NCBI GenBank assembly: GCA_041628815.1
Contig: JBFKOL010000072.1
Coordinates: 1-15,306 of the forward strand
Direction: 5' to 3'
DNA: 15,306 bases
Origin: JBFKOL01 sp041628815
GTDB lineage: Bacteria; Bacteroidota; Bacteroidia; Chitinophagales; Saprospiraceae
Shown: piece after piece, positions 9,501 through 15,306 of the stretch
Layout of the letters: each line of letters opens with the position of its first letter
How positions within the stretch are numbered: the first letter of the stretch is position 1
Notes under the pieces: model-generated
Database searches by the model: none
What the model was told of the DNA's origin: nothing
Seen by the model: the letters and a program-made list of their open reading frames with translations, nothing else
Made by a program: the position numbers and the translations under genes

Positions 9501-9531
9501 TCTTGCCGAGGATTTTATGATGTCCTATTGA
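6502..9531 (+). CDS. Trifunctional fusion: hydroxylysine-kinase-like APH domain, M23/LytM domain, AGXT2L-type PLP phospho-lyase
   Basis: 1009 residues in one uninterrupted frame with no signal peptide, so probably cytoplasmic. Domain 1 (about 15-335) is an APH-fold kinase related to hydroxylysine kinase: FRIKIADGEGYILKIS, catalytic loop HNDANDNN (202-209, D204) and metal-binding VIDYGD. Domain 2 (about 415-565) is a LytM-type M23 domain with all expected residues: HLGVD (H440, D444), YGH (H494) and HLH (H530, H532). Domain 3 (about 590-1005) is a class III aminotransferase-fold enzyme: NNVAHVGH, LLNTNSRYLHDNI, NSGSEAN, SDEVQVG (D819), and TIGKPLGNGHP with K849 as the PLP lysine, then GMEYFNTFGGNPVSCAIG and NVLKIKPP. 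These closely resemble human ETNPPL/PHYKPL, which eliminate phosphate and ammonia from phosphoethanolamine or 5-phosphohydroxylysine. Kinase plus lyase suggests phosphorylation of an amino alcohol followed by elimination. Proteins of this architecture and length are known in bacteria, usually annotated only as aminotransferases. The M23 role is unknown. The true substrate (hydroxylysine, ethanolamine or other) is inference. Confidence 0.92.
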   Translation: MDYTTIKITAQQAEKIALDLFDISGKAAPLPGEIDFNFRIKIADGEGYILKISRPDENENYLDFQQQLLQHVEKEGQGLISPQVVKDKKGNAIASFTDEEGNLRRVRMLTWVSGRIWCKVNPQLDSLRYSLGEQCGKLTQALQGFEHSEAHREFDWDIAQSLWTKEHLDLFNQTEKEIIASFQNAFENVQNVYSKLRKAVVHNDANDNNVIVYEELIDPKVKAVIDYGDSVHTQIVNDLAVACAYGAMGHNDPLETILPIVKGYHATFPLEELELEHLYHTIAMRLIISVTKSAINKRKEPDNEYLLISENPAWELLNKWYAIDADFAHYVFRQACGFMAHPNEKQFTDRAGEIDFKITNLFPTINREKIHLLDLSVSSKWLGHQEDFDDLELFQFKIDRLLKRHPEKIPAGGYLEPRAVYISSDYDKIGNSGRESRTVHLGVDFWLPAGTPVHAMFDAEVIAAVNDAGIKEYGGLIILRHTLQNLEFYSLYGHLSHASLNGKEVGQTIKKGECIGHLGNPEENGNWAPHLHFQIMLSMLGNTIDFPGVAYLNQIDVWKSICPDPNLLFKLKELRSQEATPNDRLIDYRKQHLGKSLSLQYKVPIRMVRGSGQYLMDQYGRKYLDTVNNVAHVGHENYNVVRAGQEQMALLNTNSRYLHDNINELAQELLETLPPELNVLHFVNSGSEANELAIRMVKASTGEYDIIASEVGYHGNSNMCVDISSYKFDGKGGMGAPEHTYIFPLPNAFRGKYRGENTGKRYAEEVQKQIEVIHAKGRGVGAFIIEPIISCGGQIELPSGFLSQAYEYVRAAGGLCISDEVQVGCGRLGKTFWGFQLHDVVPDIVTIGKPLGNGHPLAAVACTQNVAEKFANGMEYFNTFGGNPVSCAIGKAVLQTVKMEKLQKHALDIGEFLKAELRKLAIDYPIIGDVRGQGLFLGFELVNADMNPLGIQADYLVNRMKDHCILMSSDGPDLNVLKIKPPLIFTKENAQELIYYLKKILAEDFMMSY

Positions 9532-9551
9532 TTCCAAGAAAAAAAAATCGA

Positions 9552-12500
9552 ATGAAATTAAGAAGTCTTCTAGTTGTTTTTGTGTCCGTCCTCTATTCTT
9601 GCAGGCAAGAGCCATTGCCCGAAGTTCCGGTACAGGCAAATCACTACAACCACAAAATCTTTGAAGAAAACAAATTGCCGCCAAGGGCTACTTTTTTCGC
9701 CTTCGAAACCGACTCCGTTTCAGATATGGTAAATTCAACACGCTTTTTAAGTTTAAACGGCGATTGGAAATTCCATTTTGTCAAAGACCCAAAGCAGCGA
9801 CCCACAACTTTTCACAACATAAGTTTTGATGATAGCGATTGGAAAACAATTCCCGTTCCTGCAAATTGGGAGGTAGAGGGATATGACCATCCTATTTATT
9901 TGGACGAACGCTATCCTTTTAATACCAATTGGCCCGATACGCCAACGGATTATAATCCTGTAGGCACCTATCGCAAAGAGGTCATTCTTTCTAAATCTTT
10001 TCTTTCCGAAGACACTATTCTTCATTTTGCAGGTGCTAAATCTGCAATGTATGTCTATGTCAACGGTAAATATGTGGGCTACTCCCAAGGCAGTAAAACC
10101 CCGGCGGAATTCAATCTGACAAAATATCTATCGGCGGGAAAGAACCTCATTGCCCTGCAAATGTTCCGATGGAGCGATGCCAGCTATCTGGAAAGTCAGG
10201 ATATGTTGCGTATGAGCGGTATTGAACGTGATGTTTACCTCTATACCCGACCTAAGGTATTTGTGTCTGATTATCATACCTACACCAATTTGGACGATAC
10301 TTACACCAAAGGCATCTTAAAAGGAGCGATTTCCATTACCAATTCGACCTCCGAAACTGTGTCAAGAAAAATAGCACTCGAATTGATGGATGGCGCAAAT
10401 AGAATTTATAACACGACAAAGACTTTAGATATTCCAGCGGATACCACAGTGGTATTCCATGCGAATAAAATACTTGAGCAGGTAAAGCCGTGGTCGGCAG
10501 AGATTCCAAATCTGTACGGACTTAAAGTTGCCTTGGAAGATGAAAACGAAGATGCCAACAACGAATACATTAATCGCTGGACGGGATTTAAACGGGTCGA
10601 GATTAAAAATAGCCAGGTACTTTTCAACGGAAAGCCTATCTACATCAAAGGTGTTAACCGCCATGAGACCGACCCCTTTACCGGTCATGTTGTCTCTAGG
10701 GAATCCATGGAAAAGGATATCAAATTGATGAAACAGTACAATATCAATGCGGTGCGTACTTCCCATTATCCCAATGATCCGTATTGGCTGGAACTTTGCG
10801 ATAAGTACGGGCTTTACGTGGTGGATGAGGCAAATATTGAGAGCCATCCGTTGGCCATTGACGAGAAAAGGCAAATCGGAAACGAGATGGGTTGGCTGCC
10901 GGCCCATATGATGCGAACCCAAAGAATGTATTATCGAGATAGAAACCATCCCTCGATCTATTCTTGGTCCTTGGGCAATGAAGCGGGGGAAGGGGAAATT
11001 TTTAAGACTACCTACAAATGGCTAAAAGAGCAGGACTGTAATAGGACCGTTCAATACGAACCCGCTGGGATAGAAAATTATACAGATCTTTATTGCCCTA
11101 TGTACCCCGAACCGGAAGATTTGATCGAGCACGGAAAATCAGAGTCGGACAAACCTTCCATAATGATCGAGTATGCACATGCCATGGGTAATTCGGTCGG
11201 AAATCTACAGGATTATTGGGATATTATCGAAAAATATTCGAACCTTCAGGGAGGCTTTATCTGGGATTGGGTAGACCAAAGCTTGGAGTATAAAGACAAA
11301 AATGGGAAGCCTTACTTGGCCTACGGCCATGATTTCCATCCGGATTTGCCGACTGACGGAAATTTTTTGAACAATGGCCTAGTAGATCCGTATCGCAATC
11401 CACATCCACATCTTTCCGAGGTCAAGAAGGTCTATGAACCCGCTCAGTTTTACTATAAAGGGAATGGAATTTTGGCAATTGAAAATAAGAATTTCTTTGC
11501 CGATTTTTCGGATATGGAACTTCGAATACGGCTTCTTGCAAGCGGCAAAGTGGAGGATGAACAAACCGGTATTACTGTCAATGTATCGCCACAGGAAACC
11601 AGGGAAATCCAACTCGAAAACATTCCCGATATCTTTATTCCTGAGGATGAATATATTTTGGAAGTGAGTTTGCTTCAGAAAAATGAAACACCTTCAATTC
11701 CGAAAGGGTATGAAGTGGCCTGGGACCAGTTCGTTTTACAAAAAGCGATAAAACCGATAACATCCGTTCGCCAGGGCACACCTATACAGATTGCTGCCTC
11801 AGAAAAGGATATCTTAATTCAAAACGACAGAACATATCTAAGGATCGACAATAGAACAGGAGAAATCATTTCGTGGACTTTTCATGGTACGGAAATCACG
11901 AACCAGCCTATCCGCCCCAATTTTTGGCGACCACCTACGGATAACGATCTTGGCAACGGGATGGACAAATGGGCAAAAATTTGGCAGGAAGCAACAAATA
12001 TTTATAGTGCTCAACTTATTCAGCCACCCACAAAGAAACGAACAGGTAGTGATTTTAAAGTTCAATATAGTCTTCCAAACAATGAAGCGGAGGTAATCGT
12101 AGATTACACCTTGGAGCAAAATGGAACATTAGGGGTGACTTATGCTTTCAAACCAACCCGAAAAGATTTACCGAATATCCCCAGAATCGGAATGTACTTG
12201 ATTTTGCCCAAAGATTTTACGGAGGTGGAATGGTACGGCAATGGCCCTGAAGAAAGTTATTGGGACCGAAAAACGGGAGTAAAAACGGGTATTTATAATG
12301 GGAAAATCGTAGATCAGTTCCATCGATATCCGCGCCCTCAAGAAACGGGAAATAAAACCGATGTCCGCTGGGCGGCCGTTTCCAATGGTAAAATTTCGCT
12401 TAGGGCCCGATCAGAAGGACATTTGTTGAATACGAGTATTTGGCCTTTTACAATGGATGAACTTGATTTTGACGCCAAAAAAGACGGTGCCCAATCCGCA

Positions 12501-12692
12501 TCCGGCTTGGTTCCCGTAACCAAAAAACATGGGGCTGATATTAAAATGGGAAACAAGGTACAATGGAATATAGACCACTTACAAATGGGCGTTGGTGGAG
12601 ATAATTCATGGGGAGCTAAGGTTCATGATGAATACACGATTAAACCACAGAACTACAGGTATTCATTTACTCTTCAGCCGATAATAAACTAG
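9552..12692 (+). CDS. GH2 beta-galactosidase (LacZ-like), predicted lipoprotein
   Basis: I place the start at the ATG at 9552 (1046 residues), not the in-frame TTG at 9528 that overlaps the previous gene. MKLRSLLVVFVSVLYSC is a typical lipoprotein signal with a lipobox ending at C17, and an A-rich stretch precedes the ATG by a few bases. The order is the full LacZ layout: sugar-binding jelly roll (about 40-215, LNGDWKFHF, VPANWEVEGYDHPIY), Ig-like domain, TIM barrel (about 325-615), second Ig-like domain and C-terminal Bgal_small_N domain (about 755 to end, NFWRPPTDND, WYGNGPEESYWDR). The acid/base is E477 in SLGNEAG and the nucleophile E540 in IMIEYAHAMGNS; the barrel also has VRTSHYPNDP and GGFIWDWVDQS. 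Length is close to E. coli LacZ (1023). It would release galactose from beta-galactosides in the periplasm or at the cell surface, feeding GalK and GalT downstream. It starts 20 bases after the fusion gene. Confidence 0.95.
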   Translation: MKLRSLLVVFVSVLYSCRQEPLPEVPVQANHYNHKIFEENKLPPRATFFAFETDSVSDMVNSTRFLSLNGDWKFHFVKDPKQRPTTFHNISFDDSDWKTIPVPANWEVEGYDHPIYLDERYPFNTNWPDTPTDYNPVGTYRKEVILSKSFLSEDTILHFAGAKSAMYVYVNGKYVGYSQGSKTPAEFNLTKYLSAGKNLIALQMFRWSDASYLESQDMLRMSGIERDVYLYTRPKVFVSDYHTYTNLDDTYTKGILKGAISITNSTSETVSRKIALELMDGANRIYNTTKTLDIPADTTVVFHANKILEQVKPWSAEIPNLYGLKVALEDENEDANNEYINRWTGFKRVEIKNSQVLFNGKPIYIKGVNRHETDPFTGHVVSRESMEKDIKLMKQYNINAVRTSHYPNDPYWLELCDKYGLYVVDEANIESHPLAIDEKRQIGNEMGWLPAHMMRTQRMYYRDRNHPSIYSWSLGNEAGEGEIFKTTYKWLKEQDCNRTVQYEPAGIENYTDLYCPMYPEPEDLIEHGKSESDKPSIMIEYAHAMGNSVGNLQDYWDIIEKYSNLQGGFIWDWVDQSLEYKDKNGKPYLAYGHDFHPDLPTDGNFLNNGLVDPYRNPHPHLSEVKKVYEPAQFYYKGNGILAIENKNFFADFSDMELRIRLLASGKVEDEQTGITVNVSPQETREIQLENIPDIFIPEDEYILEVSLLQKNETPSIPKGYEVAWDQFVLQKAIKPITSVRQGTPIQIAASEKDILIQNDRTYLRIDNRTGEIISWTFHGTEITNQPIRPNFWRPPTDNDLGNGMDKWAKIWQEATNIYSAQLIQPPTKKRTGSDFKVQYSLPNNEAEVIVDYTLEQNGTLGVTYAFKPTRKDLPNIPRIGMYLILPKDFTEVEWYGNGPEESYWDRKTGVKTGIYNGKIVDQFHRYPRPQETGNKTDVRWAAVSNGKISLRARSEGHLLNTSIWPFTMDELDFDAKKDGAQSASGLVPVTKKHGADIKMGNKVQWNIDHLQMGVGGDNSWGAKVHDEYTIKPQNYRYSFTLQPIIN

Positions 12693-12747
12693 ATGATTAA
12701 TAACAGCAATATTTGGAATTTTTTTAGGCATCCTAAATTAACCGGGT

Positions 12748-12763
12748 ACGTATTGCAATACGT
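12748..12763. promoter_or_regulatory. Perfect 16-bp palindrome just upstream of galK, possible operator
   Basis: ACGTATTGCAATACGT is perfectly self-complementary and ends 8 bases before the galK ATG, inside the 79-bp gap that separates the GH2 gene from galK. The location suits a repressor or other dimeric regulator controlling galK-galT separately, or a site affecting galK translation in the mRNA. I did not find the same palindrome elsewhere in the window, and I do not recognise it as a known family's operator. The gap has no clear TAnnTTTG promoter. Confidence 0.45.
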
Positions 12764-12771
12764 TACGATTT

Positions 12772-13938
12772 ATGAGGAACAAACGAACAAATTCAAAAAA
12801 TCTAGAGGTAGAATCATCTGCCAATTTAAGTTTGAAAATAGCCTCTCCCGGTCGAATCAATTTGATTGGGGAGCATACTGATTACAATGACGGATTTGTG
12901 TTGCCAGCAGCCATTGACAAATGCATTTACATGACGATGAGTGCAAATGGCCATGACAGCCGGTGCACAGTCAGGAGCAAGGGGTTTGATAGCATCCTGG
13001 CGGTTGATTTGAACAATTTAGGGCAGGGCACCGAAGGATGGCACAATTATGTTTTAGGGGTCATCAGTGAAATACAAGAATTGACACCTCGACTCAAAGG
13101 GTTTGATTGCAGGATGGAAAGCAAAGTACCGGTAGGTTCGGGGGTTAGTTCGTCAGCCGCCCTGGAATGTGGCCTTGCCTTTGGCTTGAACGAACTGTTT
13201 GACCTGGGCCTCGATAAGTGGCAGATCGCAAAGCTGGGACAAAGAGCCGAGCATAATTTTGTGGGAACCAAATGCGGCATCATGGACCAGTTCGCATCGC
13301 TCATGGGCAAGAAGGGTCATTCCATGCTGCTGGATTGCCTATTGCTTGATTTTGAATATATCCCGACCCACATTGACCCATATGTTATACTGATGCTCAA
13401 CACCAATGTGACCCATAATCTTTCCACGGGCGGGTACAATACTCGAAGGGAAGAAAGTGCATCGGGACTCAAGATGATAACTGACCGTTATGGGGTTGAA
13501 AATTCTTTTAGGAATATCACCTTGGAAATGGTCAATGGGTGTAGAGAAGAATTGGGTCCTATACGTTTTAAAAGGTGCAGTTACATACTGGAAGAAAACC
13601 AAAGGGTTATCGAAGCCACAGAAGCCCTGAAAAAAAATAATATGGAACATTTGGGTAAATTGCTTTACACCTCCCATGAAGGGCAGAGCAAAAAATACGA
13701 GGTAAGCTGCCAAGAACTGGATTTTCTCGTCGAGCTTTCAAAGACTGAACCCCGTATCTTGGGGGCCCGTATGATGGGCGGGGGCTTTGGGGGCTGTACT
13801 CTTAACCTTATACATAAAGATGCCGTCGATACTTTTGCTGAGAAGGCTTCAAAAGCTTACAAAGACGAGTTTGGCATTGATCTGTCCTATTTTCAGACAG
13901 TTCCCAGTGAGGGCACCCGCCTAATAAATAATTTCTGA
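12772..13938 (+). CDS. galK: Galactokinase (GHMP kinase family)
   Basis: 388 residues, the usual length for GalK, which makes galactose 1-phosphate from alpha-galactose and ATP in the cytoplasm. The galactokinase signature is at 25-41 (SPGRINLIGEHTDYNDG), with R28, E34, H35 and D37 in the expected sugar-binding positions. The ATP loop is PVGSGVSSSAALE (about 120-132). The catalytic-base motif CGIMDQF gives D172, and the third GHMP motif is MGGGFGGCT (335-343). The first 24 residues are not obviously conserved, but no other in-frame ATG precedes the signature. The stop codon overlaps the ATG of galT by one base (TGATG), so the two are translationally coupled. The product fits the beta-galactosidase encoded just upstream. 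A 79-bp gap with a perfect palindrome precedes it, so it may have extra regulation. Confidence 0.97.
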   Translation: MRNKRTNSKNLEVESSANLSLKIASPGRINLIGEHTDYNDGFVLPAAIDKCIYMTMSANGHDSRCTVRSKGFDSILAVDLNNLGQGTEGWHNYVLGVISEIQELTPRLKGFDCRMESKVPVGSGVSSSAALECGLAFGLNELFDLGLDKWQIAKLGQRAEHNFVGTKCGIMDQFASLMGKKGHSMLLDCLLLDFEYIPTHIDPYVILMLNTNVTHNLSTGGYNTRREESASGLKMITDRYGVENSFRNITLEMVNGCREELGPIRFKRCSYILEENQRVIEATEALKKNNMEHLGKLLYTSHEGQSKKYEVSCQELDFLVELSKTEPRILGARMMGGGFGGCTLNLIHKDAVDTFAEKASKAYKDEFGIDLSYFQTVPSEGTRLINNF

Positions 13939-14981
13939 TGAAACTAGACCTAAACGAACATCCACATAGAAGATACAATATTTTGACCGGGGAATGGGTA
14001 TTGGTATCGCCTCACCGCACCAAAAGACCATGGCAGGGCAAACAAGAGAAAATTGCCCATGAGAAAAAGCCCAGTTACGATGATAAGTGCTATCTGTGCC
14101 CTGGGAACACCAGGGCCAATGGGGTGACCAACCCCAATTACAAATCAACATACAGCTTTACGAATGATTTTTCGGCACTGCTTTCAGACACTCCTTCAGA
14201 ATCGATTGAGGACGGACTGTTGAAGACAGAGGGTGAAAGCGGCATTTGCAAGGTGGTCTGTTTTTCTCCCGACCACTCCCTGACCCTTCCCCTTATGGAG
14301 GTAGGCGCTATTGAAAAGGTCATTTCCCTATGGCAAAAAGAATACGAAGCCCTGGGAAATAGGGAAGGAATCGACCATGTACAGATTTTTGAGAACAAGG
14401 GCGAAATAATGGGCTGTAGCAATCCGCATCCCCATGGGCAAATTTGGTCCCAGAGTTCCATTCCTGAGGAAGTTGCCAAAAAGACCGTCCATCAAAAAGA
14501 ATATTGGCAAAAGAACAAGAGGAGCTTGTTGGGCGATTATCTCGAGCAAGAGACCAAGAAGCAAAAAAGAATACTTTTTGAAGATAGACATTTTGTCGCC
14601 CTGGTTCCCTATTGGGCGGTATGGCCCTATGAGGTGATGATCGCCCCGAAAAAACATTTACCACACATCGGGCAATTGAACAATGAAGAAAAGACAAGCT
14701 TTGCCCAGATGATTAAGCGCGTCACCATAAAATACGACAACCTCTTTGAGACCTCGTTCCCATATTCGATGGGCATACACCAGGCTCCCACGGATGGCAA
14801 CACACATGATGAGTGGCATTTTCACATGTCTTTTTACCCACCGCTGTTGCGTTCAGCAACGGTAAAGAAGTTTATGGTAGGCTACGAGATGTTTGCCAAC
14901 CCCCAGCGCGACATAACAGCTGAACAAGCTACAGAAAAAATCCTTTCCCTGCCAGAAACCCATTATCTTCAAGTTCATTAG
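13938..14981 (+). CDS. galT: Galactose-1-phosphate uridylyltransferase
   Basis: 347 residues, matching E. coli GalT in size. It exchanges UMP between UDP-glucose and galactose 1-phosphate, the second Leloir step. The uridylylated histidine lies in NPHPHGQIW (H164-P-H166), at the same numbering as E. coli. The zinc ligands appear to be present: C51 and C54 in CYLCPGN, H113 in SPDHSLTLP, and H164. The C-terminal half has WPYEVMIAPKKHLPHIGQL and the WHFHMSFYPP motif near residues 294-303. The gene is coupled to galK by a one-base overlap. UDP-galactose 4-epimerase (galE) is not in the window and must be encoded elsewhere for the cycle to run. Confidence 0.97.
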   Translation: MKLDLNEHPHRRYNILTGEWVLVSPHRTKRPWQGKQEKIAHEKKPSYDDKCYLCPGNTRANGVTNPNYKSTYSFTNDFSALLSDTPSESIEDGLLKTEGESGICKVVCFSPDHSLTLPLMEVGAIEKVISLWQKEYEALGNREGIDHVQIFENKGEIMGCSNPHPHGQIWSQSSIPEEVAKKTVHQKEYWQKNKRSLLGDYLEQETKKQKRILFEDRHFVALVPYWAVWPYEVMIAPKKHLPHIGQLNNEEKTSFAQMIKRVTIKYDNLFETSFPYSMGIHQAPTDGNTHDEWHFHMSFYPPLLRSATVKKFMVGYEMFANPQRDITAEQATEKILSLPETHYLQVH

Positions 14982-14984
14982 TTT

Positions 14985-15140
14985 CTATTTTTCTACCTCA
15001 AACGTATATTCACAGATTGATTTATAAACTTCACCGGGCTTTAAGAAGCTTGAAGGAAAGGTGCTGTTGTTGGGAGTGTTGAGGAATTGCTGGGTTTCTA
15101 AACAAAATGCTCCGCATTTTATAGACGGTTGGCATTCTTC
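14985..15140 (-). pseudogene. galM: C-terminal remnant of aldose 1-epimerase (galactose mutarotase)
   Basis: Read on the minus strand, 51 codons between an in-frame TGA (15141-15143) and the TAG at 14985-14987 encode the typical end of GalM: AFCLETQQFLNTPNNSTFP followed by SSFLKPGEVYKSICEYTFEV. GalM proteins are about 340-390 residues, and in this family FCLETQ lies roughly 45 residues from the end. The upstream part is absent: the matching reading frame ends at the TGA, and the adjoining sequence looks like an unrelated repeat element. The fragment is convergent with galT, its stop being 3 bases from the galT stop, so an intact galM probably once closed this gal cluster. It cannot make an active mutarotase, because the catalytic residues are in the missing part. 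Confidence 0.8.
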
Positions 15141-15306
15141 TCAGTGTAAAGGCGAAAAAGAGAAGCGTGCCCGAGCCCTTCCGGCTAGTTTTGGAACCTG
15201 CCTGCCGGCAGGCAGGTTTGGATTTTGTTATTTGGAATTTACCTTGGTCGGGATTGATTCCCTCACGTTGTTCGGGAATCCTCCCAATGGGTGGTCCTGC
15301 AGAGAA
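15141..15306. other. Right-edge non-coding stretch next to the galM remnant
   Basis: No recognisable gene. More than one frame is open on both strands through this short stretch, but none gives a protein I recognise, and the translations are rich in residues forced by the palindromes. It contains the 24-bp palindrome and a second hairpin. Its sequence character changes abruptly from the galM coding remnant near 15140, suggesting an insertion or rearrangement boundary there. Confidence 0.4.
15195..15218. repeat. Perfect 24-bp palindrome within a dispersed-repeat-like segment
   Basis: The half-site AACCTGCCTGCC is followed directly by its exact reverse complement with no spacer. It is far more GC-rich than the surroundings. 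A second inverted repeat lies just to the right: GATTCCC at 15256-15262 and GGGAATC at 15274-15280, with an 11-nt loop. Together with the truncated galM beside it, this looks like a palindromic intergenic repeat or the end of a small non-coding mobile element. CCTGCC/GGCAGG palindromes are familiar from intergenic repeats of flavobacterial genomes, but I cannot count copies here. Confidence 0.6.

Noticed and set aside
9528..9551. TTG start for the beta-galactosidase overlapping the stop of the fusion gene
   Set aside because: The ATG at 9552 directly begins a good lipoprotein signal peptide and follows an A-rich stretch; the TTG form adds eight charged residues with no support.
12693..12881. 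62-codon plus-strand frame between the GH2 gene and galK
   Set aside because: Most of it overlaps galK in another frame and its C-terminal part is simply the shifted reading of the conserved galK signature. Its N-terminal part does not resemble a GalK N-terminus, so a frameshifted galK is not supported.
15141..15306. Open frames at the right edge in both directions
   Set aside because: They are short, run off the window, have no recognisable product, and their composition is set by the palindromic repeats.
1..15306. tRNA, rRNA, CRISPR arrays, riboswitches, intact insertion sequences
   Set aside because: I looked for these on both strands and saw no supporting sequence; almost all of the window is protein-coding.

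Overview
The window is AT-rich DNA from a member of the Bacteroidota, most likely a marine Flavobacteriaceae-type bacterium. The reasons are a SusC/RagA-type TonB receptor, a TPR / transmembrane / LuxR-HTH regulator of the kind common in that phylum, lipoprotein glycoside hydrolases, A-rich ribosome-binding regions without clear Shine-Dalgarno sequences, and a palindromic dispersed-repeat-like element at the right edge. I cannot name the species.

Layout. Left arm (minus strand): a SusC-like outer-membrane transporter gene running off the left edge (1-2298), preceded upstream by a membrane-spanning TPR/LuxR-type regulator (2580-4274). Right arm (plus strand), read divergently from 4482: a GH63/MGH1-like alpha-glycosidase lipoprotein, a 1009-residue fusion of a hydroxylysine-kinase-like APH domain, an M23/LytM domain and an AGXT2L-type PLP phospho-lyase domain, a LacZ-like GH2 beta-galactosidase lipoprotein, then galactokinase (galK) and galactose-1-phosphate uridylyltransferase (galT). 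At the right edge the last ~50 codons of an aldose 1-epimerase gene (galM) lie on the minus strand as a truncated remnant, next to a perfect 24-bp palindrome.

How it fits together. An 18-bp sequence (AAAGGTCAAGTAAAGGTG, itself two AAAGGT units 11 bp apart) occurs once about 90 bp upstream of susC and once about 97 bp upstream of the glycosidase operon. Each copy is oriented toward its downstream gene, and each is followed at nearly the same distance by a similar AT-rich block ending in TTTG. This looks like a shared activator site that makes the two divergent arms one regulon, with the TPR/LuxR protein between them as the obvious candidate regulator.

Main hypothesis. The enzymes match, step by step, what would be needed to dismantle the collagen glycan glucosyl-alpha-1,2-galactosyl-beta-O-hydroxylysine: alpha-glucosidase, beta-galactosidase, Leloir enzymes for the galactose, and a fused hydroxylysine kinase plus phosphohydroxylysine phospho-lyase for the amino acid. 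This is an inference from family membership and gene order. Other amino-alcohol glycosides, such as ethanolamine-containing ones, remain possible. galE, a SusD partner and an inner-membrane transporter are not in the window.
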